From Paenibacillus methanolicus (GTDB taxonomy: Bacteria; Bacillota; Bacilli; Paenibacillales; Paenibacillaceae), in the NCBI RefSeq assembly GCF_008124765.1, contig NZ_VNHS01000013.1, positions 159,521 through 223,520 of the forward strand: a stretch of 64,000 nucleotides of DNA. The letters are read 5' to 3'. A program made the position numbers and the translations under genes. This document shows positions 27,015-34,780 of the stretch, one piece after another (position 1 is the stretch's first letter; the number at the start of each line of letters is the position of its first letter). The notes below the pieces were generated by a model. That model saw only the letters and a list, made by a program, of their open reading frames with translations. It was not told the DNA's origin and ran no database searches.

Positions 27015-28427
27015 ATGCCTCCCAAAAAAAGGCGGGCTCGCGCCGCGATCCGCCGCCCCAAGGCGAGGCCGGTTGCCCGGAGAAAACGGGATTGGTATCG
27101 CTCGGGCTACGATAGCGGATTCGAGACGGGAACCCGGCTCGGGTGCGAAAGTTTCGGCTCGTTATTCGAAGGCACGAGCATTATTATCCCGACGTACAAT
27201 CAGCTCGCATACTTAAAGTCTTGCATCGAAAGCATCGTCGACCGTACCGATTTGCCCTACGAAATTATTGTCGTCGACAACGGTTCCACCGACGGCACGG
27301 CCGCGTTTCTCCAATCGTTGAGCGGGCAAATCCGCTATCGCATTCTCGATTCGAACCGCGGCTTCGCTGGCGCCACGAATACGGGGCTGATGATGGCCAA
27401 AGGACAGACGCTGCTGCTGCTCAACAACGATACGATCGTGACGGACCATTGGCTGGACAATTTGCTGACGTGCCTGAACAGCGACCCGCGCATCGGCATG
27501 GTCGGACCGGTGACCAATTATATTAGCGGCAGCCAGCAGATCGAGGTGCCGTACGCGAACGTGGAGGAAATGCCCGAGTTCGCCAGGGAATTTAACCGCG
27601 TCGACAGCGCCAAATGGCATCTGACCGACCGGCTAACCGGCTTCTGCCTGCTGTTCCGCCGCGAGCTGCTCGAGCGGACCGGTTATTTGGACGAAGGGTA
27701 CGCGATCGGCAACTTCGAGGACGACGACTACAACGTGCGCGTCCGTCTGCAAGGGCGCATGCTCGTCATCGCGCGGGATACGTTCATCCATCATTTCGGC
27801 AGCGTCAGCATCAAGGCGCTCGGCAGCGAGCTGGAGGCCGTCAACCGGAACAATTCCAGCTTCTTCTCGGAGAAGTGGGGCAATCCGCACGAGCTGATCG
27901 AACAAGCGAACGCGCTGCTGCGCCGCGACGCGCAGGCGAGAGCGGCGGCCGCGCCTCCGGGCGAACCGGATTCGCCGGACCCGTCGTCCCCGCCGCTGCC
28001 GAGCGAGTCCGCGTTTTTCCCGCAAGGGGTGGCCGTTCGCGGCGTGCGCGAGCAGATCTACTGGGTGGAGAGCGGGCAGAGACGTCCGGTCGTCGGAGCG
28101 CTGTCTTTTCCGTGCGCGCGCCTCTCGCAGGTCGACCTGCTCCGCTGGCCGATCGGGGAGCCGATCGGCGCCCAAGAGGCGGAGCTCCGTTGGCGCGGGC
28201 TTCATGCGGGAGACGGTATAGGGCCGATGAACGGCTCGGCTATTAGTCCGGATGGCCAATTATACATGGTCGAGCAAGGCGTCAAACGAAGGCTGGCGAC
28301 CCGAGCGGCGGCGGAGTTTTGGGGGCTGCAGTATCGCGTTCATCTAACGCCCACCGCGGAGGAATGGGGAGCGCTGCCGGAAGGATTGCCGATTATCGCG
28401 CCGGCGCGGGTCTCGGCGAATCTGTGA
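27015..28427 (+). CDS. GT2 glycosyltransferase with basic N-terminus, G-x3-G motif and C-terminal 'YWVESGQRRP' domain
   Basis: Residues 1-26 are basic (PPKKRRARAAIRRPKARPV). Residues 28-43 hold WYRSGYDSGFETGTRLG, with glycines at 31, 35, 39 and 43. The GT2 domain spans ~50-310: TSIIIPTYNQLAYLK, EIIVVDNGSTDGT, LLLLNNDTIVTDHWL, FCLLFRRELLERTGYLDEG and NFEDDDYNVRVRL. After a Pro/Ser linker the last ~130 residues contain two related blocks, IYWVESGQRRPV...LLRWPIGEPIG and LYMVEQGVKRRLATR...LPEGLPI. These resemble small beta-domains often appended to secreted or surface proteins. AAGGAG lies 8 nt before ATG, immediately after the repeat array. It is similar to the GT2 at 23.9 kb. Confidence 0.87.
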   Translation: MPPKKRRARAAIRRPKARPVARRKRDWYRSGYDSGFETGTRLGCESFGSLFEGTSIIIPTYNQLAYLKSCIESIVDRTDLPYEIIVVDNGSTDGTAAFLQSLSGQIRYRILDSNRGFAGATNTGLMMAKGQTLLLLNNDTIVTDHWLDNLLTCLNSDPRIGMVGPVTNYISGSQQIEVPYANVEEMPEFAREFNRVDSAKWHLTDRLTGFCLLFRRELLERTGYLDEGYAIGNFEDDDYNVRVRLQGRMLVIARDTFIHHFGSVSIKALGSELEAVNRNNSSFFSEKWGNPHELIEQANALLRRDAQARAAAAPPGEPDSPDPSSPPLPSESAFFPQGVAVRGVREQIYWVESGQRRPVVGALSFPCARLSQVDLLRWPIGEPIGAQEAELRWRGLHAGDGIGPMNGSAISPDGQLYMVEQGVKRRLATRAAAEFWGLQYRVHLTPTAEEWGALPEGLPIIAPARVSANL

Positions 28428-28538
28428 GCGAGGTGCCGCTGTTTGCGCCGGCCTCGCTTTTGCCCGTGCGCGGCCGCGGAACTCGCTTCCGTGTACCGTT
28501 CGCGGTGGCCGACCCCAGTATCACTGGCCAAGAAGGCG

Positions 28539-28547
28539 CATATGCTG
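28539..28547 (+). promoter_or_regulatory. Candidate sporulation-type -10 element CATATGCTG
   Basis: CATATNNTG motif 25 nt upstream of the first small helical gene; the same pattern precedes three other units of the island. An AC dinucleotide lies 14 nt upstream, closer than ideal for sigma-K. Confidence 0.33.
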
Positions 28548-28572
28548 AGTAATAAAGAGGGAGGGCGGCGGC

Positions 28573-28866
28573 ATGGATCACATCGTAACGGAAATGATCG
28601 AGCATATTTCGCGCTCGCACGAGCATATGGCGCGCGTTCTCGAGGCCAAACGCCACGTCGCGGTTCGGATGGCGCAAATGGTGCATGCGCTGCCGGATTC
28701 GCATCCGGATTTCGGCGGCATGGAAGGCTTGATGGAGAGTTCGCAGGCGGTGACGCAGAGCGTCGTCTCTTATTTGAATAGCATCGCCGAATTGCAGGAG
28801 ACGATCGCGACGACGGTCGGTTCGATTATGAAGGAAATCGAACAGCCGGAGCGGGATGATGAGTAA
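28573..28866 (+). CDS. Small helical protein A (paralogue family, unknown function)
   Basis: 97 residues, no Cys, no signal peptide. It is predicted to be two long amphipathic helices: HISRSHEHMARVLEAKRHVA and VVSYLNSIAELQETIATTV. The first matches LQSNVALILEAKAVEAEKV in the next gene and AQSQRAIARILDSVADVAG in the third. GAGGGAGGG precedes the ATG. It is first of four tightly packed small genes. Possible structural component of the surface layer or chaperone-like partner of the transferases; unproven. Confidence 0.75.
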   Translation: MDHIVTEMIEHISRSHEHMARVLEAKRHVAVRMAQMVHALPDSHPDFGGMEGLMESSQAVTQSVVSYLNSIAELQETIATTVGSIMKEIEQPERDDE

Positions 28867-28893
28867 GGGAACGGACAGGGGGAGGGAAACCTC

Positions 28894-29217
28894 ATGAGCA
28901 GAGAAGGCGCCTATGCGAGAATGCTGGATGCATCCGCCAAACTGCAGTCGAACGTCGCGTTAATTTTGGAGGCCAAAGCCGTGGAAGCCGAGAAGGTGCG
29001 CGCTTGGCTCTGCAACCACGTCTCTCCGGACGCGTACGGCGAGCAGCAGGAGCATTTGAAGGATACGCTTGGCGTTCACGAGCAGTTGATCGAAGTCATC
29101 GACGGCTTGACGAAGCTGAACCAGGGAATGTCGAATGTGTTGAAGGCGGCCCTTCGGCAGGATGAACGAGGCGGCGGAGGCGGTTATTTCGGCGGATTCG
29201 GAGATCGCGACGAATGA
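28894..29217 (+). CDS. Small helical protein B with Gly-rich tail
   Basis: 107 residues. It has helices KLQSNVALILEAKAVEAEKV and HEQLIEVIDGLTKLNQGMSNVL, like its neighbours, then a Gly-rich C-terminus (ERGGGGGYFGGFGDRDE) of the sort seen in coat or crust structural proteins. GGGGGAGGG lies before ATG. The stop overlaps the next start by 4 bp (ATGA). Function not recognised. Confidence 0.75.
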   Translation: MSREGAYARMLDASAKLQSNVALILEAKAVEAEKVRAWLCNHVSPDAYGEQQEHLKDTLGVHEQLIEVIDGLTKLNQGMSNVLKAALRQDERGGGGGYFGGFGDRDE

Positions 29218-29558
29218 GTCTCCTCACGCGGGAATGGGAAGCCAAGATCGAGCTGATCCGCTCGATTGCCCAGAGCCAGCGGGCGATCGCCCGTATCTTG
29301 GATAGCGTGGCGGACGTTGCCGGACACTCGCCGGAAATGGCGCGGAAAGTCTACGACAACGTCGAATCGATGACCGCCTTTCAGCAAACGTTGGCGGAGA
29401 AGGTGGCGGGGATGCGCGTCGGCAAGCCGCGGGAAGGCCGGCCGGGCAAGCCGCTGCTGCTTCATGGAACGGTCGGATGGCACCAAGGAGAACCGCGGCC
29501 GGGCGGCGATAGCGCCGGCCGCCGCGGTTCGTCTCAGAGGGGAGGGGAATGCGGATGA
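29214..29558 (+). CDS. Small helical protein C
   Basis: 114 residues. The N-terminal ~70 residues are helical and related to proteins A and B (IRSIAQSQRAIARILDS; VESMTAFQQTLAEKVAGM). The C-terminal ~45 residues are Gly/Arg/Pro-rich and probably disordered. It is translationally coupled at both ends (ATGA overlaps at 29214 and 29555). Unknown function. Confidence 0.7.
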   Translation: MSLLTREWEAKIELIRSIAQSQRAIARILDSVADVAGHSPEMARKVYDNVESMTAFQQTLAEKVAGMRVGKPREGRPGKPLLLHGTVGWHQGEPRPGGDSAGRRGSSQRGGECG

Positions 29559-29842
29559 GCACGCCTTTACGGAAGAAAAAATCCCGGGTGCGCGGCGCGG
29601 CGTCCGGCCGAACGAAACGGAGAAGAACGGCCGCCGCGGCAAAAGGGGGTAGACGGAGACGTTCGACCGCCTTGCGCGGGAAGAAAACGTCCGCGCTCCG
29701 GCGGCGCGTGCCGCGCGCGCGGAAAACCGCCGCTTCGGTGTACAACGAGAGTTACAACCATTCGTATAACGAAGGCTACAACGTCGGATTTGCCCAAGGC
29801 TTCGAGCATGGACATCAGATCGCGTATGAGCAGCAGCCATAA
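29555..29842 (+). CDS. Small Arg/Lys-rich protein ending in a G-x3-G repeat
   Basis: 95 residues. Residues 5-60 are protamine-like (LRKKKSRVRG, TKRRRTAAAAKGGRRRRS, LRRRVPRARK). Residues 63-95 are a Tyr/Asn/Gly segment SYNHSYNEGYNVGFAQGFEHG, with glycines at 74, 78, 82 and 86. It is thus essentially the shared N-terminal module of the neighbouring glycosyltransferases without a catalytic domain. The start at ATG 29555 is chosen by spacing (8 nt) from GGAGGG and the ATGA overlap; ATG 29549 is too close. It is last in the operon, followed by a terminator. It may be a structural layer component or an assembly adaptor. Confidence 0.78.
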   Translation: MSTPLRKKKSRVRGAASGRTKRRRTAAAAKGGRRRRSTALRGKKTSALRRRVPRARKTAASVYNESYNHSYNEGYNVGFAQGFEHGHQIAYEQQP

Positions 29843-29847
29843 GGGAA

Positions 29848-29878
29848 CGGCGGCCGGAAGAGGGCCGCTGTTTTTTTT
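29848..29878 (+). terminator. Intrinsic terminator
   Basis: GCGGCC/GGCCGC stem followed by eight T residues (29871-29878), ending the small-protein operon. Confidence 0.85.
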
Positions 29879-30036
29879 GGCGGGTCGTATCGCAATCGAG
29901 CGCCGCAGCGCGCCATGTACACGCGATAGCGACACCAGCGTCGCAAACGAACACCGCAGCGCCATGCCTCGCGCCATACGCCCGCTAACGTAATGCCCGC
30001 CTCCCTTCGCCCGCTTTCTCTTACTCCCTCGCGCCG

Positions 30037-30385
30037 AATGCTGTCAGGTTAAGAGAACTCCGCCCTTTTGACCCGACTTTTATTGCTTCCTCCCCCTTCC
30101 CTCTCCTCCAATGCTGTCAGGTTAAGAAGGGCTGCGCCCCGTTGACCCCGCTTTTGTTGCTCCCTCCTCCCACCTCCTCCGCCGAGGAGGCTCCAAAGGG
30201 CTTTGCCCTCTGGACTCCCTATTTCGTGCTGACATGTTTGTTCGCGGTCCGCGATTGGGCTTGAGCGGGGCACGCTTTTGTCCTGACGGACAAAGCTTCA
30301 GTAGGTTTTGAAGTCCGTCTCTTACGCCTGTCAACTATAGGCCTAGTTGGCTTCATCGGACGTTTTCCCTTAACCTGACAGCATT
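30037..30385. mobile_element. MITE-like non-autonomous element, copy A
   Basis: Bounded by AATGCTGTCAGGTTAAG at 30110-30126 (repeated at 30037-30053) and its inverted complement at 30369-30385. The core shares long blocks with 41101-41383 in the opposite orientation (for example the CTGAAGCTTTGTCC and GCCTCCTCGGCGGAGG segments). There is no open frame for a transposase, so it would need one in trans. The rest of 29879-30601 holds no gene that I can support. Confidence 0.75.
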
Positions 30386-30556
30386 ACCCTCGCGCCCCCT
30401 GTAACCGCTTGCTCGATTATATCAACCCCCCCCCTCTAGCAACCTTACGCCCTCCGAATTGACCGCCATTCCCGCGCCGAATATGCGCCGCAGCTGGTTA
30501 TCCGCCAATTTTGCCGCCTCGCCGGACAAGTGACCATGAGCCTTCCCTACCATCCG

Positions 30557-30568
30557 CATATATTGTAG
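30557..30568 (+). promoter_or_regulatory. Candidate sporulation-type -10 in shared motif CATATATTGTAG
   Basis: The same 12-mer occurs at 33054, each time upstream of a glycosyltransferase unit. CATATATTG resembles the sigma-K CATANNNTA element. The start codon of the CgeB-like gene is 33 nt downstream of the 12-mer. No clear -35. Confidence 0.42.
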
Positions 30569-30601
30569 ACAGAAAGACTACCAACGTTGAGGTGTGCGCC
30601 C

Positions 30602-31696
30602 ATGGAATCGTTACGGAAGCAGAACGCGAACGCGGCGAAACAAGGCTACGACGACGGACTCGCGCACGGGATGCGGGACGGGGCGTGCGAGGCGATCGCG
30701 CGAAGCGTCGCGCAGCCGCCGCCGGCAAGACGGGGCGTCCGGGTGCTCTATATCCCGCAAGGCTTCGAGGCGCTGGACGAAGGCATTACTACGGCGCTTC
30801 GCCCGCTCGTGGGCGAACTGTTCATCGCGCACGCCAGCCGGATCGCCGAGCAGGCCGCGCTCATCCGTCCGGACTGGGTGTTCGTGCTAAACGGGCTCCA
30901 CGTGTTCCCGGACGATCACCTGGAGCAGATCGACGCGGTACGCGCGCTCGGCATCAAGACGGCGATCTGGTTCGCGGACGATCCTTATGTCACCGAAGAC
31001 ACGATACGGATCGCGCCGCGGTACGACGCCGTCTTAACCCATGAATTGAGCACCATTCCCGTCTACCGGTCCTATGGATGCGCGAACGTGCACTACATGC
31101 CGCTGGCCGTGAATATCGGACGCTTCAAGCCGCAGCCGGTCGAAGCCCAATATCGCAGCGACGTATGCTTCATCGGGCAGGCGTTCTGGAACAGGGTAGA
31201 GATGTTCGACGCGATCGCGCGGGAGCTGGCGAGCAAACGCGTATTCATTGCCGGGGGCATGTGGGAACGCCTGCCGAACTACAAGCTGCTGCAGCCGATG
31301 ATCCGTCACGGCTGGCTGCCCGTCGAAGAGTCGGTCAAATATTACAACGGCGCCAAAATCGTCATCAACATGCATCGCGCCACGGCGTCGGGCGTCGACA
31401 ATCGCAATTCGCTGAATCTCCCCGGACTGTCGATCAACCCGAGAACCTACGAGATCGCCGCCTGCGGCACGCTGCAGCTGACGGATGTCCGGCAGGACTT
31501 AAGCGACCACTATCGGCCGGGCTGGGAAGTGGAGACGTACGCGAACGTGCAGGAGCTCGCCGCCAAGCTCAACCACTATCTGATCCACGAAGAAGAGCGG
31601 CGGACGATCGCGCTTCGCGGTCTCCGGCGCACGCTGCAGCAGCACAGCTTCGAGACGAGGCTCGAGCAAGTCGCGATGACGCTGGGTTGGGAATGA
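30602..31696 (+). CDS. CgeB-family glycosyltransferase 1
   Basis: 364 residues. The N-terminus has AAKQGYDDGLAHGMRDG, with glycines at 15, 19, 23 and 27, then a CgeB-type core: VLYIPQGFEAL, RPDWVFVLNGLH, GIKTAIWFADDPY, the VLTHELSTIPVYRSYG block, VHYMPLAVN, YRSDVCFIGQAFWNR and the C-terminal NPRTYEIAACGTLQLTD motif for the nucleotide-sugar site. CgeB of B. subtilis is involved in maturation of the outermost spore layer. ATG 30602 has GAGGTG 8 nt upstream. It is coupled to the second CgeB-like gene. Confidence 0.88.
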   Translation: MESLRKQNANAAKQGYDDGLAHGMRDGACEAIARSVAQPPPARRGVRVLYIPQGFEALDEGITTALRPLVGELFIAHASRIAEQAALIRPDWVFVLNGLHVFPDDHLEQIDAVRALGIKTAIWFADDPYVTEDTIRIAPRYDAVLTHELSTIPVYRSYGCANVHYMPLAVNIGRFKPQPVEAQYRSDVCFIGQAFWNRVEMFDAIARELASKRVFIAGGMWERLPNYKLLQPMIRHGWLPVEESVKYYNGAKIVINMHRATASGVDNRNSLNLPGLSINPRTYEIAACGTLQLTDVRQDLSDHYRPGWEVETYANVQELAAKLNHYLIHEEERRTIALRGLRRTLQQHSFETRLEQVAMTLGWE

Positions 31697-31728
31697 ACAA
31701 CCCCCGATTACGAAAGGAGTTGAAAGCC

Positions 31729-32874
31729 GTGGCAGCTTCGCCGCGCGCGCAAAGCAAGCACCGCAAGCCATCGTTCCGCAAGCAGGCGGCTATCGGCCGG
31801 CGGGACGGCTTGAACAACGGATTCCAGCACGGATTTTGGTATGGACAGTGCGAGTCCGTGCTCCAGCGCATCCCGCAGCAAACCGCCGTATGGCCGATTC
31901 ACGCGATGTTCGTCGCCACCAGCAAAGGATTTCCGTATTCCCCGATCGACGCCGCTTTGGCGGAGACGCTCGCCGGGATGACCCGCCAGCTGACGGTTAC
32001 GAACGACTCCCAGCCCGTGGCCGCGATCGCCGCGCAAGCGCGGCCCGATATTGTTATCGTGCTCGACGGACTTAATATGCCGCTGGATCAAATCGACGCG
32101 ATCCGCGCGCTTGGCATCCGTACGGCGATCTGGTTCACCGACGATCCTTACTACACGGACATGACGTCCCGCATCGCGCTGCATTTCGACGACGTCTTCA
32201 CGCTGGAGCTGAGCTGCGTCGAGTTCTACCGGAATCTTGGCTGCCCGAACGTCCATTATTTGCCGCTTGGCTTCCATCCGGCGGAATTCAGGCCCCGCAA
32301 TCCGCCGGCCGAGAAACGTCATGAGGTCAGTTTCGTCGGCTCGGCTTACTGGAAGCGGGCGGAGTTCTTCGATCAAATCGCGGATTACCTGGCGTCCAAA
32401 GATTCGTTCATTTCCGGTATCTGGTGGGAGAGGCTGACGAATTACAACAAGCTGAAGGACAAAATCGCGCTCGGCGCCTGGATGGGGCCCCTCGAGACGT
32501 CGGCGGTGTACAACGGCGCCAAAATCGCCATCAACATGCACCGCGCGCACGACGATCAGACGTTCAACAACAACAGCGCGGGCATTCCGGCGGTCTCGCC
32601 GAATCCGCGTACCTTCGAGATTGCCGCATGCGCCACGCTGCAGCTGACGGACGAGAGATCCGACCTGGTGAGCTTCTTCACCCCGGGTTTGGAGATCGTC
32701 ACGTACGCCTCGCCCCAGGAGATGATCGAGAAAATCGACTACTACCTCGCCCATGAACACGAGCGCCGCGAAATCGCGATCCGGGGCATGCGAAGGGCGA
32801 TGAGCGATCATACGTACGCCCGCCGGCTCGATTTGATGTTCCAGATGCTGTTCGCGCCGGTCGTCCAGCCTTAA
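31729..32874 (+). CDS. CgeB-family glycosyltransferase 2
   Basis: 381 residues, a paralogue of the preceding gene: IWFTDDPYYTD, VFTLELSCVEFYRNLG, VHYLPLGFHP, VSFVGSAYWKR and NPRTFEIAACATLQLTDERSD. The N-terminus is basic (SKHRKPSFRKQ) and followed by IGRRDGLNNGFQHGFWYG, with glycines at 23, 27, 31, 35 and 39. I prefer the GTG at 31729 because AAAGGAG lies 9 nt upstream. An ATG at 31693 that overlaps the previous stop (ATGA) would add 12 residues but lacks a ribosome binding site. Confidence 0.87.
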   Translation: MAASPRAQSKHRKPSFRKQAAIGRRDGLNNGFQHGFWYGQCESVLQRIPQQTAVWPIHAMFVATSKGFPYSPIDAALAETLAGMTRQLTVTNDSQPVAAIAAQARPDIVIVLDGLNMPLDQIDAIRALGIRTAIWFTDDPYYTDMTSRIALHFDDVFTLELSCVEFYRNLGCPNVHYLPLGFHPAEFRPRNPPAEKRHEVSFVGSAYWKRAEFFDQIADYLASKDSFISGIWWERLTNYNKLKDKIALGAWMGPLETSAVYNGAKIAINMHRAHDDQTFNNNSAGIPAVSPNPRTFEIAACATLQLTDERSDLVSFFTPGLEIVTYASPQEMIEKIDYYLAHEHERREIAIRGMRRAMSDHTYARRLDLMFQMLFAPVVQP

Positions 32875-33053
32875 TGGCAGCGTCGCGGCGGCTAACGGGT
32901 CGGCTGCCGTTACAGCGAGAAGCCCGCGCGCCTGTGCGGCCGCCCGCGAATGCCGGCGCGCGTATCCGGCAAGCACAAACGTCCAAGGCGGGCGCGGATC
33001 GATTTGTGCGAATGGGAAGGGGTGAAATGTCGTGCCGATAGAAATATCTCCCC

Positions 33054-33065
33054 CATATATTGTAG
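33054..33065 (+). promoter_or_regulatory. Candidate sporulation-type -10, second copy of CATATATTGTAG
   Basis: Identical 12-mer to 30557-30568, located about 95 nt before the GT4 start. The remaining intergenic sequence 32875-33159 shows no gene. Confidence 0.4.
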
Positions 33066-33159
33066 TACCGTATGCCGCGGGACAGCTCCTTCCAAACCGG
33101 GTTTGTCCGTATTCATGCCGCAGCATGGCAGCTGACGCGAAGGAGGTGTATGCATACCT

Positions 33160-34743
33160 GTGCGATGCACGGGTATCGCAGGCCCATTCATGCCAATGAA
33201 ACCGAAAATGCTAGTGTTCTCTCACATCTGCAGTCCCCAGTACGTGACGGGGGCCGAGAAGCTGCTCGTGTTCATGCTGCGCGAGCTGAAGCCGTATTTC
33301 TCCTGCACTCTCGTCGTGCCCGCGGAAGGCGTCATCGCGCAGCAGGCCAGGGAGCTCGGCATCACGGTCATCCACCATGACGTGCCGATCGTCGTACCGC
33401 TCTATCTGGCGCTCCCCCACTTAATGGGAGAGATCGAGACTTACCAGCGGAGCGAAGCTTGGCCGGCGCTGATCGAGCTCATCCGGCGCGAGCAGCCCGA
33501 CGTGGCGCTCGTGAACACGACGGTGCACCCACTACCGGCGATCGCGGCCAAAATGCTCGGCATCCCGGTTATCTGGTCGGTCATGGAGGCGATCCGATTC
33601 ACGCCGCACACGCCGAATTCCGCGGCCTTGATCGAGCATTGCGCCGATCTGGTGGTAGGGATATCCGATGCGACCTTGGCGCCGCTGCGCACGCCGGGCT
33701 TGCTGCCGAAGTCGATCATCATCCCGCCTTCCTGGGAGCCGGAGGTTCTTCATCCGGAGAGCTGGCCCGAGTTCCGGGCTCAGCGCCGCGCGGCTCTGGG
33801 AGTGGCCGATCATCAGAAGCTGGTCGGCTATATCTCCTCCTCGATCTTCGAGGCGAAAGGTCTGGACCACTTCATGCACATGGCGGTCGAGGTGGCGGAG
33901 CGGTTCCCGGACGCGATCTTCCTGATCGTGGGCAATCCAACCGATCCGGCCTACTTCGAGCAATGCCTAGATGTAGCCAGAGCGAAGGACCTGATGAGCC
34001 GGTTCCGGTGGATCCGGTTCGAGGAGAACGTGGAGACGATCTATCCGGCGATGGATGTGACGGTCATTCCGAGCACGACGGCCGAAGGCTTCGGCATGAC
34101 GGCCCTCGAGGCGATGGTGTTCGGCCGGCCGGTCGTGCTCTACGGATCCGGCGGACTGGCGGAGATCGCGGGAGCGACCGGCAATGGCGTCTACATGGCG
34201 AATACCGGCGACACGGGCGGATTGTTCACCCGCGTATGCGGTCTGCTGGGCGATCCGGCCCGACTGGCGGCAGCCGGCGCGCATAATGCGTCCGCGTCCC
34301 GAATCGCGTTCGGCATCGAGGTCTACCGCAGGCGAATCGTGCAGCTCGTGGGCTTGCTTGCCGGCAGGGGCGTGCTGCCCCCGGCGCCGGTGAAGGGCAG
34401 CCGCGACGTCGTCTACCGGTTCGAGAACGGCGTGCTGCGGCCGTACAGGACGGTGGAAGCGTTGAGGGCGGACGGTTTCGCGTTCGAACAAGTTCGCGAG
34501 GTATCCGATCTGCTGATCGATTTGCTGCCCAAAGGCGCGCCGATCGGCGCGCCGCCTGCCCGGAAGCGGCGGAAGCTCTCGCGTGCGCTTGGAAGGCGGC
34601 GCGCGGCGTTGCGTGCCCGGAGAAGGCGCGGCCGTAGAAGGCCGGCACGAAGAAGCCGGGTTTTGCGCAGACGCGCCAGAAGGATCGGCGCGGTTCGCGT
34701 TCGGCAGCGTCGCGGAAGGCGCGCCCGCAAGCCGAGGCGTTGA
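33160..34743 (+). CDS. GT4 glycosyltransferase with Arg-rich C-terminal tail
   Basis: 527 residues. The GT-B domain (about 12-410) shows VFSHICSPQYVTGAEKLLVFML, NTTVHPLPAIAAKMLGIPVIW, VGYISSSIFEAKGLDHFM and the donor-site TTAEGFGMTALEAMVFGRPVV. Residues ~415-465 (VVYRFENGVLRPYRTVEALRA...LLPKGAPIG) match the small C-terminal domain of the 27.0-kb GT2. The last ~60 residues are protamine-like, about 35 of 61 being Arg or Lys. The GTG at 33160 follows AGGAGGTG by 11 nt; ATG 33190 or 33196 are alternatives, so the first ~12 residues are uncertain. It starts the operon that continues into nucleotide-sugar enzymes. Confidence 0.87.
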   Translation: MRCTGIAGPFMPMKPKMLVFSHICSPQYVTGAEKLLVFMLRELKPYFSCTLVVPAEGVIAQQARELGITVIHHDVPIVVPLYLALPHLMGEIETYQRSEAWPALIELIRREQPDVALVNTTVHPLPAIAAKMLGIPVIWSVMEAIRFTPHTPNSAALIEHCADLVVGISDATLAPLRTPGLLPKSIIIPPSWEPEVLHPESWPEFRAQRRAALGVADHQKLVGYISSSIFEAKGLDHFMHMAVEVAERFPDAIFLIVGNPTDPAYFEQCLDVARAKDLMSRFRWIRFEENVETIYPAMDVTVIPSTTAEGFGMTALEAMVFGRPVVLYGSGGLAEIAGATGNGVYMANTGDTGGLFTRVCGLLGDPARLAAAGAHNASASRIAFGIEVYRRRIVQLVGLLAGRGVLPPAPVKGSRDVVYRFENGVLRPYRTVEALRADGFAFEQVREVSDLLIDLLPKGAPIGAPPARKRRKLSRALGRRRAALRARRRRGRRRPARRSRVLRRRARRIGAVRVRQRRGRRARKPRR

Positions 34744-34780
34744 TACCGCGCCTACGTTTTGAAGGAGGGAAATGACGCAT

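Noticed and set aside
31078..31728. N-terminal extension of the second CgeB-like gene
   Set aside because: The frame is open, but it overlaps the first CgeB-like gene and has no start signal; a GTG with AAAGGAG at 31729 fits.
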